Below are positions 25,113 through 34,006 of a stretch of 64,000 bases of DNA, one piece after another (within the stretch, counting starts at the first letter, position 1; every line of letters begins with the position of its first letter). The notes below the pieces were generated by a model. It was given only the letters and a program-made list of their open reading frames with translations. It was not told the DNA's origin and made no database searches. The stretch is taken from positions 62,001-126,000 of the forward strand of contig NZ_CP159814.1 in the NCBI RefSeq assembly GCF_047722505.1. Direction: 5' to 3'. The translations under genes and the position numbers were made by a program. This DNA is from Pelagibacter sp047722505. Its GTDB lineage: Bacteria > Pseudomonadota > Alphaproteobacteria > Pelagibacterales > Pelagibacteraceae.

Positions 25113-26345
25113 TTAGTTAATCTTTCCTAATCTTTCTTTTAAGATATCCCTATCTTTTTTAGCATCACCACAAGAGTTTACTATAATGATAGTATCTTTG
25201 CTTAATTTTGGTGCAATTTTTATAGCTTCTGCAAAAGCATGACTTGGCTCAAGACTTGGATTTATTTTTTCAAGTTTTGTAACTAGTTCGTATGCATTTA
25301 AAGCACCCTCATCAGTTGCAGATGTGTATCTTGCTCTTTTAGTATCTTTTAAGAAACAGTGAATAGGTGACACGCCAGGATAATCTAATCCAGCAGAAAT
25401 AGAAGCGGTGTCATTAATTTGTCCTTCACTATTCTGACAAACATAGGCTGCAGCTCCATGCAATATTCCAAGTTTAGCACCATTAGTTAGAGGTGCCGCA
25501 TGTAGTTTTGAATTTTTTGGTCCTCCAGCTTCAACACCAATTAATTCAATTTGTTTTTTATCATAATCAATAAACTCACTCCAAAAACCATAAGCTGAAC
25601 TTCCACCACCCACACAATTAATAAGTTTAATTTTTCTAGGTATTTTTCTAAACTCAGACTGTAGTTGAATTTTTAACTCTCTTGAAATTTGAGCTGTACT
25701 CCAGCCACAAATTTTAACAAATATATTAGGACCAACTGTTGATCCAACACACATATGGGTGTTATCACAATTTGAAACCCAGTAACGCATGCACTCACTA
25801 ACAGCATCTACCAATGTTTGGCTTCCTGAATAAACAGGCACAACTTCTGCACCATTCTTTTTCATCGCGTCTACATTAGGCTTTTGTCTTTTAATATCCT
25901 TTGCACCCATGAATATTTTGCATTTAAGGCCAAACTTTTTAGCAGCCATACTCAGCATCTTTCCAGCATACCCTGCACCCGTATCACCAACGACATATTT
26001 TTTTCTAGCCTTTTTAGCAATAAGACAATGAACTGTTGCATTATAAATTTTATGAGCTCCTCCGTTCGCCTCTGACACCATTTTTGCATATATTTTGGCT
26101 CCACCTAAGTGATCTGACAGGTTTTGAAGTTTAATAAATGAAGTAGGAGAGCCTATATAGTTCTTAAAATAATAGTCTCTTTCTTTAAGAAATTTCTTAT
26201 CGTATCTAAGTTTTTCAAAAAGTTCAGTTAAATCCTCAATAGGTTTTTTTAAAGTTTCAGGTATAAAATTACCACCAAACTTACCACCCCAAAATCCATT
26301 TTTATTGTGCTGATCAATTAAAGGAATTTTTTTTTTAAGTTTCAT
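25113..26345 (-). CDS. trpB: Tryptophan synthase beta subunit (strongly divergent active site)
   Basis: A PLP fold type II enzyme of 410 residues, alignable end to end with TrpB. It keeps the PLP lysine (Lys99 in GGAHKIYN), the GAKDIKRQ segment, GGGSSAYG, SAGLDYPGV and the LEPSHA Glu. The catalytic Glu of ETGAGQHG is Asp121, and the following Gln-His is Tyr126-Ala127. The KREDLLHTG-type strand before the lysine is replaced, GTAAGPHPYP reads GSTVGPNIFV, and the PLP-ring Ser in SGRGDKD is Cys. It is either a functional but drifted synthase or one with altered chemistry. It overlaps trpF by 11 nt. Confidence 0.85.
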   Translation of the reverse strand: MKLKKKIPLIDQHNKNGFWGGKFGGNFIPETLKKPIEDLTELFEKLRYDKKFLKERDYYFKNYIGSPTSFIKLQNLSDHLGGAKIYAKMVSEANGGAHKIYNATVHCLIAKKARKKYVVGDTGAGYAGKMLSMAAKKFGLKCKIFMGAKDIKRQKPNVDAMKKNGAEVVPVYSGSQTLVDAVSECMRYWVSNCDNTHMCVGSTVGPNIFVKICGWSTAQISRELKIQLQSEFRKIPRKIKLINCVGGGSSAYGFWSEFIDYDKKQIELIGVEAGGPKNSKLHAAPLTNGAKLGILHGAAAYVCQNSEGQINDTASISAGLDYPGVSPIHCFLKDTKRARYTSATDEGALNAYELVTKLEKINPSLEPSHAFAEAIKIAPKLSKDTIIIVNSCGDAKKDRDILKERLGKIN

Positions 26346-26964
26346 TGTTAATTAATTTAATTTTGTTTAAAAAAATATTTATTTTTGAAATATCTTTTAA
26401 TCCAGATGTTTCTAGACCTCCAGAAATATCTATAATGTCTGCTATTTCTTTATAATTTTCAAGGTTATCTTCAATTTGAATATTCCCAGCAAGCATCAAT
26501 TTTTTATTAATTTTAATATTTTTAATTAATTGATGATCAAAGGACATACTTTTTTCATAACCTTTACTGTCAAATAATATTGTATCTGCAAGCTCATTAT
26601 ATTCTAAATATTTAACTGTATCATTTTGATCCTTTACAGTTATCGCAACAATAATTTTTTTGTCATATTTTTCTTTAATTGATTTAACTTCGGTAGGTGT
26701 GCAATCATAAAGTTGATAATAATCGAATGGTAAATCCTTTATTTTTTCTAATATATCTTCATTAGGTTTAACCAATACAGCAACATATTCAGATTTTTTT
26801 TTATCAACTTTTAATAGTTCTTTAAGCTTATTGTACTCAACAAATCTTTTTGATTTAGGCCAATTACAAATAAATCCTATCATCTTAGGTGGGGTGGGAT
26901 GGGCAGTTAAAAATTCTAAGGTTTTAGAGTCAGAGATCCCACAAATCTTGCAGGGTTGGATCAT
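26335..26964 (-). CDS. trpF: Phosphoribosylanthranilate isomerase (divergent)
   Basis: The canonical role is an Amadori rearrangement in tryptophan synthesis. The 209-residue TIM barrel has KICGI at 6-10 with catalytic Cys8, the WPKSKR loop, and a late FDS Asp matching the second catalytic residue. The usual QLHG reads QLYD, the phosphate-binding GGTG before FDW is missing (GYEKSMSFDH), LAGGL reads LAGNI and DVSSGVE reads DISGGLE. It lies between pyrF and trpB with overlaps of 4 and 11 nt. Confidence 0.82.
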   Translation of the reverse strand: MIQPCKICGISDSKTLEFLTAHPTPPKMIGFICNWPKSKRFVEYNKLKELLKVDKKKSEYVAVLVKPNEDILEKIKDLPFDYYQLYDCTPTEVKSIKEKYDKKIIVAITVKDQNDTVKYLEYNELADTILFDSKGYEKSMSFDHQLIKNIKINKKLMLAGNIQIEDNLENYKEIADIIDISGGLETSGLKDISKINIFLNKIKLINNET

Positions 26965-27653
26965 TGATTTAAATGATTAATTAATCTTTTAATGTTATTT
27001 TTGATATTACCTTTTACTAATGATCTTCCCATTACAATACCAGAAACTTTATTTTTAAAAGCATCATTGGGGGTCATTACTCTAGATTGATCATTTGCAT
27101 CATCTCCAGGTAGTCTTATTCCTGGTGTAACAATAAATAAGTTTTTGTATTTCTTCCTAACTATTTTTGCCTCTTTTGCAGAACAAACAATTCCAGCTGC
27201 ACCAGACTTTTTTATAAGACTAGCTTGTTTTAACACTAACTGTTCTACTGTTTTGGTATGACCAATTTCTTTAAGAGATTTGTTGTTAAGGCTTGTTAAT
27301 ATTGTAACTCCTAATACTTTTAAATTTTTGTTAATTGATTTAGCTTTTTTCGTAATAGCTTTAAGCATTTCAAGGCCACCATTTGTATGAACTGTAATAT
27401 ATCTGCATTTTTTTAAATCTTTTAAACTGTCCATAGCAGATAAAGCAGTTTGTGGAATGTCGTTTATTTTTAAATCTAAGAAATAATCGCTTCTAAAATT
27501 TTGAAGAAAAGTTCTTCCATTTTTTGAATAAAAAAACTGTAAGCCAAATTTTGGAATTATTTGAAGTTTATTAGTTTTTGTGCTGTTAATTATTTTTTTT
27601 ATTTCTTTTAAGCTTGATGTATCGCAAGCAACAAAGATATTTTTATTCGTCAT
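26961..27653 (-). CDS. pyrF: Orotidine 5'-phosphate decarboxylase
   Basis: Makes UMP from OMP, the last step of pyrimidine synthesis. The 230-residue TIM barrel has the catalytic stretch DLKINDIPQT (the family usually reads DLKFHDIPNT), GVTILTSL, GIVCSAKEA and VTPGIRLPGDDANDQ. The charged catalytic Asp-Lys-Asp set is intact, so activity is likely. It overlaps ihfB by 11 nt and trpF by 4 nt. Confidence 0.94.
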   Translation of the reverse strand: MTNKNIFVACDTSSLKEIKKIINSTKTNKLQIIPKFGLQFFYSKNGRTFLQNFRSDYFLDLKINDIPQTALSAMDSLKDLKKCRYITVHTNGGLEMLKAITKKAKSINKNLKVLGVTILTSLNNKSLKEIGHTKTVEQLVLKQASLIKKSGAAGIVCSAKEAKIVRKKYKNLFIVTPGIRLPGDDANDQSRVMTPNDAFKNKVSGIVMGRSLVKGNIKNNIKRLINHLNQ

Positions 27654-27933
27654 TATTTAATTTTTTAAACATTTCCTTAGACATTTTAAAGTGAATTGTT
27701 TTTTTTTCAGGCGTATTTACTTTCTCTCCTGTTTTTGGATTTCTTGATATTCTTGCGTTTTGTATGTTAGTTGAAAAAATACCAAATCTTCTTAGTTCAA
27801 CGCGATCTCCACGTTTAAGGGCCTGTTTTATTTCAGCAAGAATAATATCAGTAAACTTTTCTAAGTCTTTTTTTAAAAAATTTGGGTAGTTTTTAGCAAG
27901 TTGTTTTAGAAGCTTTGATTTTACAATAGCCAA
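27643..27933 (-). CDS. ihfB: Integration host factor beta subunit / HU-family protein
   Basis: A 96-residue DNA-bending protein. It has the DNABII signature GDRVELRRFGIFSTN and the beta-arm RISRNPKTGEKV with the DNA-intercalating proline. The position right after rpsA is the usual place of ihfB in proteobacteria, which favours IHF-beta over HU. It follows rpsA by 3 nt. Confidence 0.92.
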   Translation of the reverse strand: MAIVKSKLLKQLAKNYPNFLKKDLEKFTDIILAEIKQALKRGDRVELRRFGIFSTNIQNARISRNPKTGEKVNTPEKKTIHFKMSKEMFKKLNNDE

Positions 27934-27936
27934 TTT

Positions 27937-29667
27937 CTATTCGTCTTTTTTTTTCTTCTTGTTTAAATCATCAGAAAGCGATGAAAAAGGTAAATTCTTA
28001 CCTGATGCTTCTGATCCATAAGTATCCAAAGCTGTTTTTCTTTCAATTTCTTCAAGTAGTTTAATGCTTAATGTAGCTTTTCTTTTATCCAAGTCTAATT
28101 CTGCAATAGCACAATCAATTCTTTCACCACCTGTAAACCTAGCAGGCCTAGCATCTGCAACATTAATAGCTATCGCAGATTTTTTAATAATGAAGTCCAT
28201 TTCGCAGCCTTCAGGTCTTACAACAAGTCCTTTATTATCAGTAGAAATGATTTTAACAGTAATAGCTTGTTTGATTTTTTTGCCATTAAACCAATCAAAC
28301 GGATCAGGTTGAGTTTGACGTAAACCAACTCTAATTTTTTGTTCAGCAGCTTTTATTTCCAAAACTTTAACTTTTAACTTTTCTCCAACCTTATGTTTAG
28401 CTAATTCTTCTTCACCATTATTTAAATATGTAAGATCATTACAGTGTAAAAAAGCATCGATATCCAATCCATTAATTTTTAAGAATATTGAGTATTCATT
28501 TTTACTGGCTACCTCACCTTCAACTTCAGAACCAATGGGGTATTTGCTCTCAAAAGTTTCAAAAGGGTTTTCAGTAGTTAAACGGTGCGAAATTGCAACT
28601 CTTCTTTTGTCTTTGTCAATTTCAGTAATAACACAATCTATCTCGTCACCTACTTTAAACATTTTTTTCGCTGATATATTTTTTTTCGTCCAACTCAATT
28701 CACTTGAATGAAGTAGAGTTGACAAACCTTTTTCAAGTTCACAAAAAGCACCAAAGTCCATAAGTTTAACTACTTTAACTTTATAAATTTTTTTTAATTC
28801 ATAGTTTGAAATGTTTTCAAATGGATCTGGTGAAAGTTGCTTCACTGAGCAACCTACTTGTAATTTTTCTAAATCAACACTTATAACTTTGATGTCATGT
28901 TTTTCACCGATTGTAAAAACTTCATCGGGATGATTAACTCTTGAATAAGATATTTCTTGAAGGTGAACTAAAACATCCAGCTCACCATTAACACTAAAAA
29001 AACATCCAAATGAACTGTAGCCTTTTACTTCAGCATCTTTAATAATATCTCCAACTTTGTATTTCTCTACTAATTTTATTTTATCCTCTTTTTTAAATGA
29101 AGAAATAATTTCTCTTCTTGAAACACAAGCATTGCCTCTGATCTTGTCTAATTTGATAAGAGCAAACTTTTGTGGTTCATTCATTAAATGACTAATATCT
29201 TTTAATGGTTTGTCCGAAATTTGAGATCCAGGTAAAAACATTAAAGAACCAGTATCTATATGCTCAACAATACAGCCACCTTTAACACGTCCAGTAATTT
29301 TTCCCATGATAGGTTCATTTTTTTCGTAAGCCTCAACAAGCTTATCCCAACCTTGAATTTTTTGAGCTTTTGAAGCTGATACTAAAACTTCACCTTTTTT
29401 GTCCTCTAATCTCTCAAGTAGCACAGAGATTTTTTCACCTACTTTTGCTTTATCAAGCATACCCATGCTTTTTAGTTCATTAATATCTAAAATAGGCTCA
29501 GATTTTAAACCAGGTACTTCAAGAAAGACAAAGTTATCTGTTACTTTATTTACTACACCTGTAATAATTTTTCCCTCTTCAAGGTTTGCAGTTTTGGTAA
29601 ACTGCGAATTTAGTAATTGTTCGAATTCTTTTGAAGCAGGGTTTGAAAGATCTTTATAAATTTCCAT
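27937..29667 (-). CDS. rpsA: 30S ribosomal protein S1
   Basis: Helps the 30S subunit bind structured or leader-poor mRNA. The 576-residue protein has six S1 OB-fold repeats at about 32-98, 116-182, 203-271, 288-358, 375-445 and 462-531. The repeats GxVxxxxxxGCFVxVxGxLDVLVH and DFGAFCELEKGLSTLLH are clear in domains 3 and 4. A Lys-rich acidic tail ends the protein. Rare Shine-Dalgarno motifs in the window fit reliance on S1. Order: cmk-rpsA-ihfB. Confidence 0.97.
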   Translation of the reverse strand: MEIYKDLSNPASKEFEQLLNSQFTKTANLEEGKIITGVVNKVTDNFVFLEVPGLKSEPILDINELKSMGMLDKAKVGEKISVLLERLEDKKGEVLVSASKAQKIQGWDKLVEAYEKNEPIMGKITGRVKGGCIVEHIDTGSLMFLPGSQISDKPLKDISHLMNEPQKFALIKLDKIRGNACVSRREIISSFKKEDKIKLVEKYKVGDIIKDAEVKGYSSFGCFFSVNGELDVLVHLQEISYSRVNHPDEVFTIGEKHDIKVISVDLEKLQVGCSVKQLSPDPFENISNYELKKIYKVKVVKLMDFGAFCELEKGLSTLLHSSELSWTKKNISAKKMFKVGDEIDCVITEIDKDKRRVAISHRLTTENPFETFESKYPIGSEVEGEVASKNEYSIFLKINGLDIDAFLHCNDLTYLNNGEEELAKHKVGEKLKVKVLEIKAAEQKIRVGLRQTQPDPFDWFNGKKIKQAITVKIISTDNKGLVVRPEGCEMDFIIKKSAIAINVADARPARFTGGERIDCAIAELDLDKRKATLSIKLLEEIERKTALDTYGSEASGKNLPFSSLSDDLNKKKKKDE

Positions 29668-30320
29668 TAAGCTTTTAGTTTCCTATCCATAATTTGTTTA
29701 ATTTTTAAAAAGCATGCTCTTTTAGTTAAATTTGTAGTATTAATCAAGATCGAATCTTGAGTTTTCTTAAGTGGAGAGACTTTTCTATTATAATCACTTT
29801 TATCCCGTTTTTTAACGCTTTTTAGGATATCGTTAAAGGATATTTTCTTACTTGATCCTTTTAGCTCTTTATACCTTCTTAATGCTCTAGTATTTGTGTT
29901 TGCAGTTATAAAAAATTTAAAATCTGCATCTGGAATAATCTTGTAAGTTATATCTCTTCCATCCAAACAAGAGCCATTATATTTTTTAGGAGGGTGATAA
30001 GCACTTTTAATTTGAAAAGCATGTACAAGTTTCCTTATTTTTTTATCTTTTGATATTATGGAAGCCATTGTACCAACTTCATCAGATAAAAGCTTTTTGT
30101 TTTGTAAATCTTTCATGTTTAATTTGCTCATTTTTTTTTTGATTAAGGCATAATTATATTTTTTGGGTTGAGCCATTTTAATATAGGCAATTAATCTATA
30201 AATTTTTCCTGTATCTAAATAAAACAAATTAAAATGCTTAGAAATTAATTTTGCTTGAGTACCAGCACCTGCAGCAGCAGGTGAATCTATTGCAATTTTA
30301 ATTTTATTTTTAAACCTCAT
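29667..30320 (-). CDS. cmk: Cytidylate kinase with altered Walker A motif
   Basis: Phosphorylates CMP and dCMP. The 217-residue protein has the CMP-kinase pattern: LDTGKIYRLIA after the P-loop, then LDGRDITYKIIPDADFKFFITA. The P-loop reads SPAAAGAGTQAK at about 14-25, where the family has GP(S/A)xxGKGT: the ATP-binding lysine is Ala (codon GCT, read directly from the sequence). The rest of the enzyme is intact with no frameshift. It overlaps aroA by 4 nt and rpsA by 1 nt. Confidence 0.88.
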   Translation of the reverse strand: MRFKNKIKIAIDSPAAAGAGTQAKLISKHFNLFYLDTGKIYRLIAYIKMAQPKKYNYALIKKKMSKLNMKDLQNKKLLSDEVGTMASIISKDKKIRKLVHAFQIKSAYHPPKKYNGSCLDGRDITYKIIPDADFKFFITANTNTRALRRYKELKGSSKKISFNDILKSVKKRDKSDYNRKVSPLKKTQDSILINTTNLTKRACFLKIKQIMDRKLKA

Positions 30321-31645
30321 ATAAGTTGGTTATTTAAATTTTTAATTATTTTTAAAAATGAAGGAAAGGATGTGTTTATAGAATCTTTGTCGTGTATTTT
30401 CCATTTTCCACCACAAGTCAAAGCAGCAATAGTGCTCATCATAAAAACTCTATGATCTTTTAAATATTTTTTTATTACAATTGGTTTGGCTATTTCTAAA
30501 TTTGGCTGTCCATAAATTTTTATTGAATCTTTAGTGAGCTCTGTTTTTATGCCCATCATATTCAAAATTTTAGACCCCCAGTTTAATCTAGGACTCTCTT
30601 TTTGATTAAGTTCAGAAATATTTCTAAAATAGGATATGCCTTTTGCTTTTGCTGCAACCAGAAAAATAATTAAAAATTCATCTATTGCACTGCTGTTTAA
30701 TCTTGATGGGCAATTTATACCCCTAAGATTCTTTGAAGTTTTAATCTTAATATCAGAAATCTTTTCACCTCTATAATTTCTCGTATTATTTAAAGAAATT
30801 TTAGCCCCCATTTTTTTTAAGATAGTAATTATCCCTATTCTTGAAGGGTTAATATTTACATTTTTAATTAAAAGCTCTGAATTATTTGTTAGCATTGTAA
30901 GTACCATAAAAAATGCACTTGAACTAATATCCCCTGGAACTTGATAATTAAACGCATTAATTTTTGTAGGTTTTTTAATATTTATAAAATCATATTTTTT
31001 ATTTTTTTTAATCTTAATAGGTATCTTCAGATACTTAAAAAGTAATTCAGAGTGATTTCTAGATTTTTTTGCTTTGATAAATGTTGTGCCTGTGGAATTA
31101 AGTGCTGCAAGCATGACGCTACTTTTGCACTGAGCAGAACCTTTGTTTTCAATATAATTAATCCCTTTTGGTGATTGAGATCCTATAATTGATAAAGGAA
31201 GCTTATTTTTTGTTTTGTAATAAAATTTAGCACCAAATTTTTCTAATGGCATGACAACCCTTGAAAAATCTCTTTTAGAAAGACTCTTATCACCAATTAT
31301 TTTTATTCTCTTAGGTGATCTTATTAATAAACCTAATATTAATCTACCGAGGGTTCCTGAGTTTTTAGCATCTACAACTAAACCACTTTTATAATTAAAG
31401 CCGTTAATTCCGTTTCCAAATATTTCACAATTGCTTTTATTAATTTTTACTTTTATTCCTAGTTTTTTTATAGCTTCTAAAGCAGCACTTACATCTTCTG
31501 ACATTAGTAGATTGTAAGCTTTTGAGATACCTAGAGCCTGTGATGCAAGTAAAACCCATCTTATGGATAAGCTTTTATCACCATCAACCTTTATAATTTT
31601 TTTAAAAGGTTCAATTTTTTGATTTATTATTAGAGTCCTAAGCAC
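30317..31645 (-). CDS. aroA: 3-phosphoshikimate 1-carboxyvinyltransferase (EPSP synthase)
   Basis: Adds enolpyruvate to shikimate-3-phosphate in aromatic synthesis. The 442-residue two-domain protein keeps the Lys-Ser-Arg substrate set in GDKSLSIR (about 21-28), NSGT, SAQCKSS and the late DHR motif. Some family motifs drift: PGDKSISHR begins DGDKSLSIR, RPM after GDxSL reads RDF, and ELRVKESDR reads ELNQKESPR. Function is likely but unverified. The order aroA-cmk-rpsA is standard. Confidence 0.92.
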   Translation of the reverse strand: MLRTLIINQKIEPFKKIIKVDGDKSLSIRWVLLASQALGISKAYNLLMSEDVSAALEAIKKLGIKVKINKSNCEIFGNGINGFNYKSGLVVDAKNSGTLGRLILGLLIRSPKRIKIIGDKSLSKRDFSRVVMPLEKFGAKFYYKTKNKLPLSIIGSQSPKGINYIENKGSAQCKSSVMLAALNSTGTTFIKAKKSRNHSELLFKYLKIPIKIKKNKKYDFINIKKPTKINAFNYQVPGDISSSAFFMVLTMLTNNSELLIKNVNINPSRIGIITILKKMGAKISLNNTRNYRGEKISDIKIKTSKNLRGINCPSRLNSSAIDEFLIIFLVAAKAKGISYFRNISELNQKESPRLNWGSKILNMMGIKTELTKDSIKIYGQPNLEIAKPIVIKKYLKDHRVFMMSTIAALTCGGKWKIHDKDSINTSFPSFLKIIKNLNNQLI

Positions 31646-31660
31646 AAAGTTTAATATTTT

Positions 31661-32437
31661 TTAATTTATTTTAAAAGAATCTCCAAAATATGCAGATTTT
31701 GCTTTATCGTCATTAACTAATTCAGAAGGAGTCCCATTCGCAACAATCTTACAATTAGAAAGAATAATTGCCACGTCCACACAAGACAACAAATCTCTTG
31801 CTTGATGATCACAAAGTACTATTGATATATTCTGCTCGGACTGCAAGTTAACAATAATGTTTTGTAATGTTTTTATTGTCATTACATCTAATGCTGCAAA
31901 CGGTTCATCAAGAAGCAAAATGGTTGGCTCTCCCAGTAAAGATAAAGCAATAACTAACTTTTTTTTTTGTCCCCCTGATAAATGAGCAGCTTTTATATCC
32001 CTCACAGCATCAAGTTCAAATTTAGATATTAATGAATTTATTTTTTCAACTCTAGTCATTTTTTTTTTAATTAAAATTTCTCCAACCGCATTTAAATTTT
32101 CAATTAAAGTCATGTCATGAAAGTATCCACCATATTGTGGAACGTAGCCTATCTTAAATTCAGAGGCTCTTTGGTAAATTGGATAATCATTAACAATTTT
32201 TGAGTTAATAACTATAGAACCATAATCTGGCTTTATAAGACCTATAATTAAATTAAATATAGTTGATTTTCCAACACCGTTTGGTCCAAGCAGTCCAACA
32301 CTTTGGCTTTTATTAATGGATAAATTAATATTATCTAAAATTTTTCTTTTCCCAAAAGAAAGGGATACTTTGTCTAATCGTATTATGGGAACATTTTTTT
32401 TAAAAGATTTAATTCTAAATTTTTTTATTATAGCCAT
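31661..32437 (-). CDS. lptB: LPS export ABC transporter ATPase LptB
   Basis: The ATPase of the LptB2FG complex that extracts LPS from the inner membrane. The 258-residue protein has Walker A GPNGVGKST at 51-59, the Q-loop at about 101, the signature LSGGQ at 153-157, and Walker B ILLLDEP at 173-179 followed by the D-loop. An extra basic stretch precedes the domain (residues 1-19). It overlaps lptC by 1 nt; 15 nt separate it from aroA. Confidence 0.94.
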   Translation of the reverse strand: MAIIKKFRIKSFKKNVPIIRLDKVSLSFGKRKILDNINLSINKSQSVGLLGPNGVGKSTIFNLIIGLIKPDYGSIVINSKIVNDYPIYQRASEFKIGYVPQYGGYFHDMTLIENLNAVGEILIKKKMTRVEKINSLISKFELDAVRDIKAAHLSGGQKKKLVIALSLLGEPTILLLDEPFAALDVMTIKTLQNIIVNLQSEQNISIVLCDHQARDLLSCVDVAIILSNCKIVANGTPSELVNDDKAKSAYFGDSFKIN

Positions 32438-33027
32438 TAATGTAAAGTTACAGTTTTTATTTTTTCAGTTTTGTTGTTCATAAAAATTTTAGTATCTTTT
32501 GTAACTAAATTAATCTTTATTTTATCTGCTAGTAATTCAGTATTCATACCTTTATACTTTATGTTATCAGAAATTGTCACTAAATTTTCTTTAAAAAAAA
32601 AATCTAATTTATCAGATTTGATTTCATGGACACCATGTTGAATGAACACATTTGTATCAAAATTTGTTTCGTATGTTACTTTGTTTAAAAGTGCATTGTC
32701 AGAATAAATATATATATTCGGTGCTTTATTTGTTTGCATAACCGCAATAACATTTTTCATGTAAATTAAATATGGATTCTCAAGGTCAATAATTGCCTTT
32801 TCGGAGGTAATATCGTATTTCTCATTATTTAAATTCTTTACAGAATATTCAAAATTTTCTATTAAATTTTTATTTTTTTCAATATTTTTAACTATTTTAT
32901 TCTCAGTCTTATTATTAACCTCAACAATTTTTTTTGAATTATTTAAAAAATATGTTTGGTAAAATATAATTGATACACCAGTCATTAAAGCTACAAGGGA
33001 TAATTGTAATATTATTTTTCTATTCAC
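32437..33027 (-). CDS. lptC: LPS export protein LptC
   Basis: A 196-residue bitopic protein with an N-terminal membrane anchor (about residues 7-26) and a periplasmic beta-jellyroll domain (about 55-190) of the LptC/OstA type. It passes LPS from LptB2FG to LptA. Sequence is poorly conserved, so the call rests on topology, length and position between kdsD and lptB. No separate lptA lies between lptC and lptB, where many proteobacteria have it. Confidence 0.82.
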   Translation of the reverse strand: MNRKIILQLSLVALMTGVSIIFYQTYFLNNSKKIVEVNNKTENKIVKNIEKNKNLIENFEYSVKNLNNEKYDITSEKAIIDLENPYLIYMKNVIAVMQTNKAPNIYIYSDNALLNKVTYETNFDTNVFIQHGVHEIKSDKLDFFFKENLVTISDNIKYKGMNTELLADKIKINLVTKDTKIFMNNKTEKIKTVTLH

Positions 33028-33034
33028 TTATCAA

Positions 33035-34006
33035 TTATTGAATGTTGTTAGCAAGAATGTTGTGTATATGGATGATGCCAATTATTTTATTTTTTTTTAA
33101 AGAGTCTTTTACACATAAACTGGTAATTTTTTTATTATTCATAATTGATAAAGCTTTTTCTGCAAGCGCATCTTTACTAATGCTAATAGGGTTTTTAGTC
33201 ATTACTTTTTTTACAGTTAGATTTTGAATGTTAGTGCTTCTTTCATTAAATCTTCTAATTTGCCCATCTGTAATAATGCCTACTGTAATTTTCTTATTAT
33301 TTTGAACAATTATGATCCCAAGTTTTTTTTTTGATATAATTTGTAAAGCTTTTTTCATTTTTAAATTCTCATTAATAAATGGCACTTTGTCTCCAGTGAT
33401 CATCAGCTCTTCAACTATTCTTAGTTTTGCCCCAAGATTGCCCGACGGATGAAATTTTTTAAAATCTTTTTTGTTTATATTTTTTTGATTTAATGCTGAT
33501 ATCGCTAATGCATCTCCAATACTCAGTTGATTTATAGTACTTGAAGTTGGTACAATTCCAAGGCCAGCTTCAGTAACCTCTGGTATAAGCAACTTTATAT
33601 CTGATGCTTTATATAATATAGAATTTCTTTTAGACATTATACCAATTAAAGTAATCTTATTTCTGTTAGCATATTTTATAATATTCTTTAACTCTTCTGT
33701 AGACCCTGAATAACTTATCAAAATCAAAATATCTTTTTTAGAAATGCTGCCAAGATCTCCATGTGAACAATCATTCGCAGATAAAGAAAATGAAGGAGTT
33801 CCAACAGAAGAAAAAGTTGCTGAAATTTTTGCTGCTATTAGTCCACTTTTACCAACACCACACAAGATTACCTTAGATTGACATCTTGATATTGCCTCAA
33901 CGGCATCATTAAAAGAATTGTTAATTGAATTTTTTAATTTTTGTAAGGCTTTTATTTCTAGCTCTATAACTTCTTTTGCAATTTTTTTATAATTTCTTTT
34001 TTTCAT
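33035..34006 (-). CDS. kdsD: Arabinose-5-phosphate isomerase (KpsF/GutQ family)
   Basis: Converts ribulose-5-phosphate to arabinose-5-phosphate, the precursor of KDO. The 323-residue protein has an N-terminal SIS sugar-isomerase domain (about 30-170, with GVGKSG and SYSGSTEE) and a tandem CBS pair (about 205-322). Position next to lptC supports KdsD. It abuts rnd upstream and precedes lptC by 7 nt. kdsB, which activates KDO, is at 39940. Confidence 0.95.
   Translation of the reverse strand: MKKRNYKKIAKEVIELEIKALQKLKNSINNSFNDAVEAISRCQSKVILCGVGKSGLIAAKISATFSSVGTPSFSLSANDCSHGDLGSISKKDILILISYSGSTEELKNIIKYANRNKITLIGIMSKRNSILYKASDIKLLIPEVTEAGLGIVPTSSTINQLSIGDALAISALNQKNINKKDFKKFHPSGNLGAKLRIVEELMITGDKVPFINENLKMKKALQIISKKKLGIIIVQNNKKITVGIITDGQIRRFNERSTNIQNLTVKKVMTKNPISISKDALAEKALSIMNNKKITSLCVKDSLKKNKIIGIIHIHNILANNIQ

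Noticed and set aside
25113..26345. trpB as a pseudogene
   Set aside because: The frame is full length, tightly coupled to both neighbours and retains the PLP lysine and fold motifs; the changes are substitutions, not decay.
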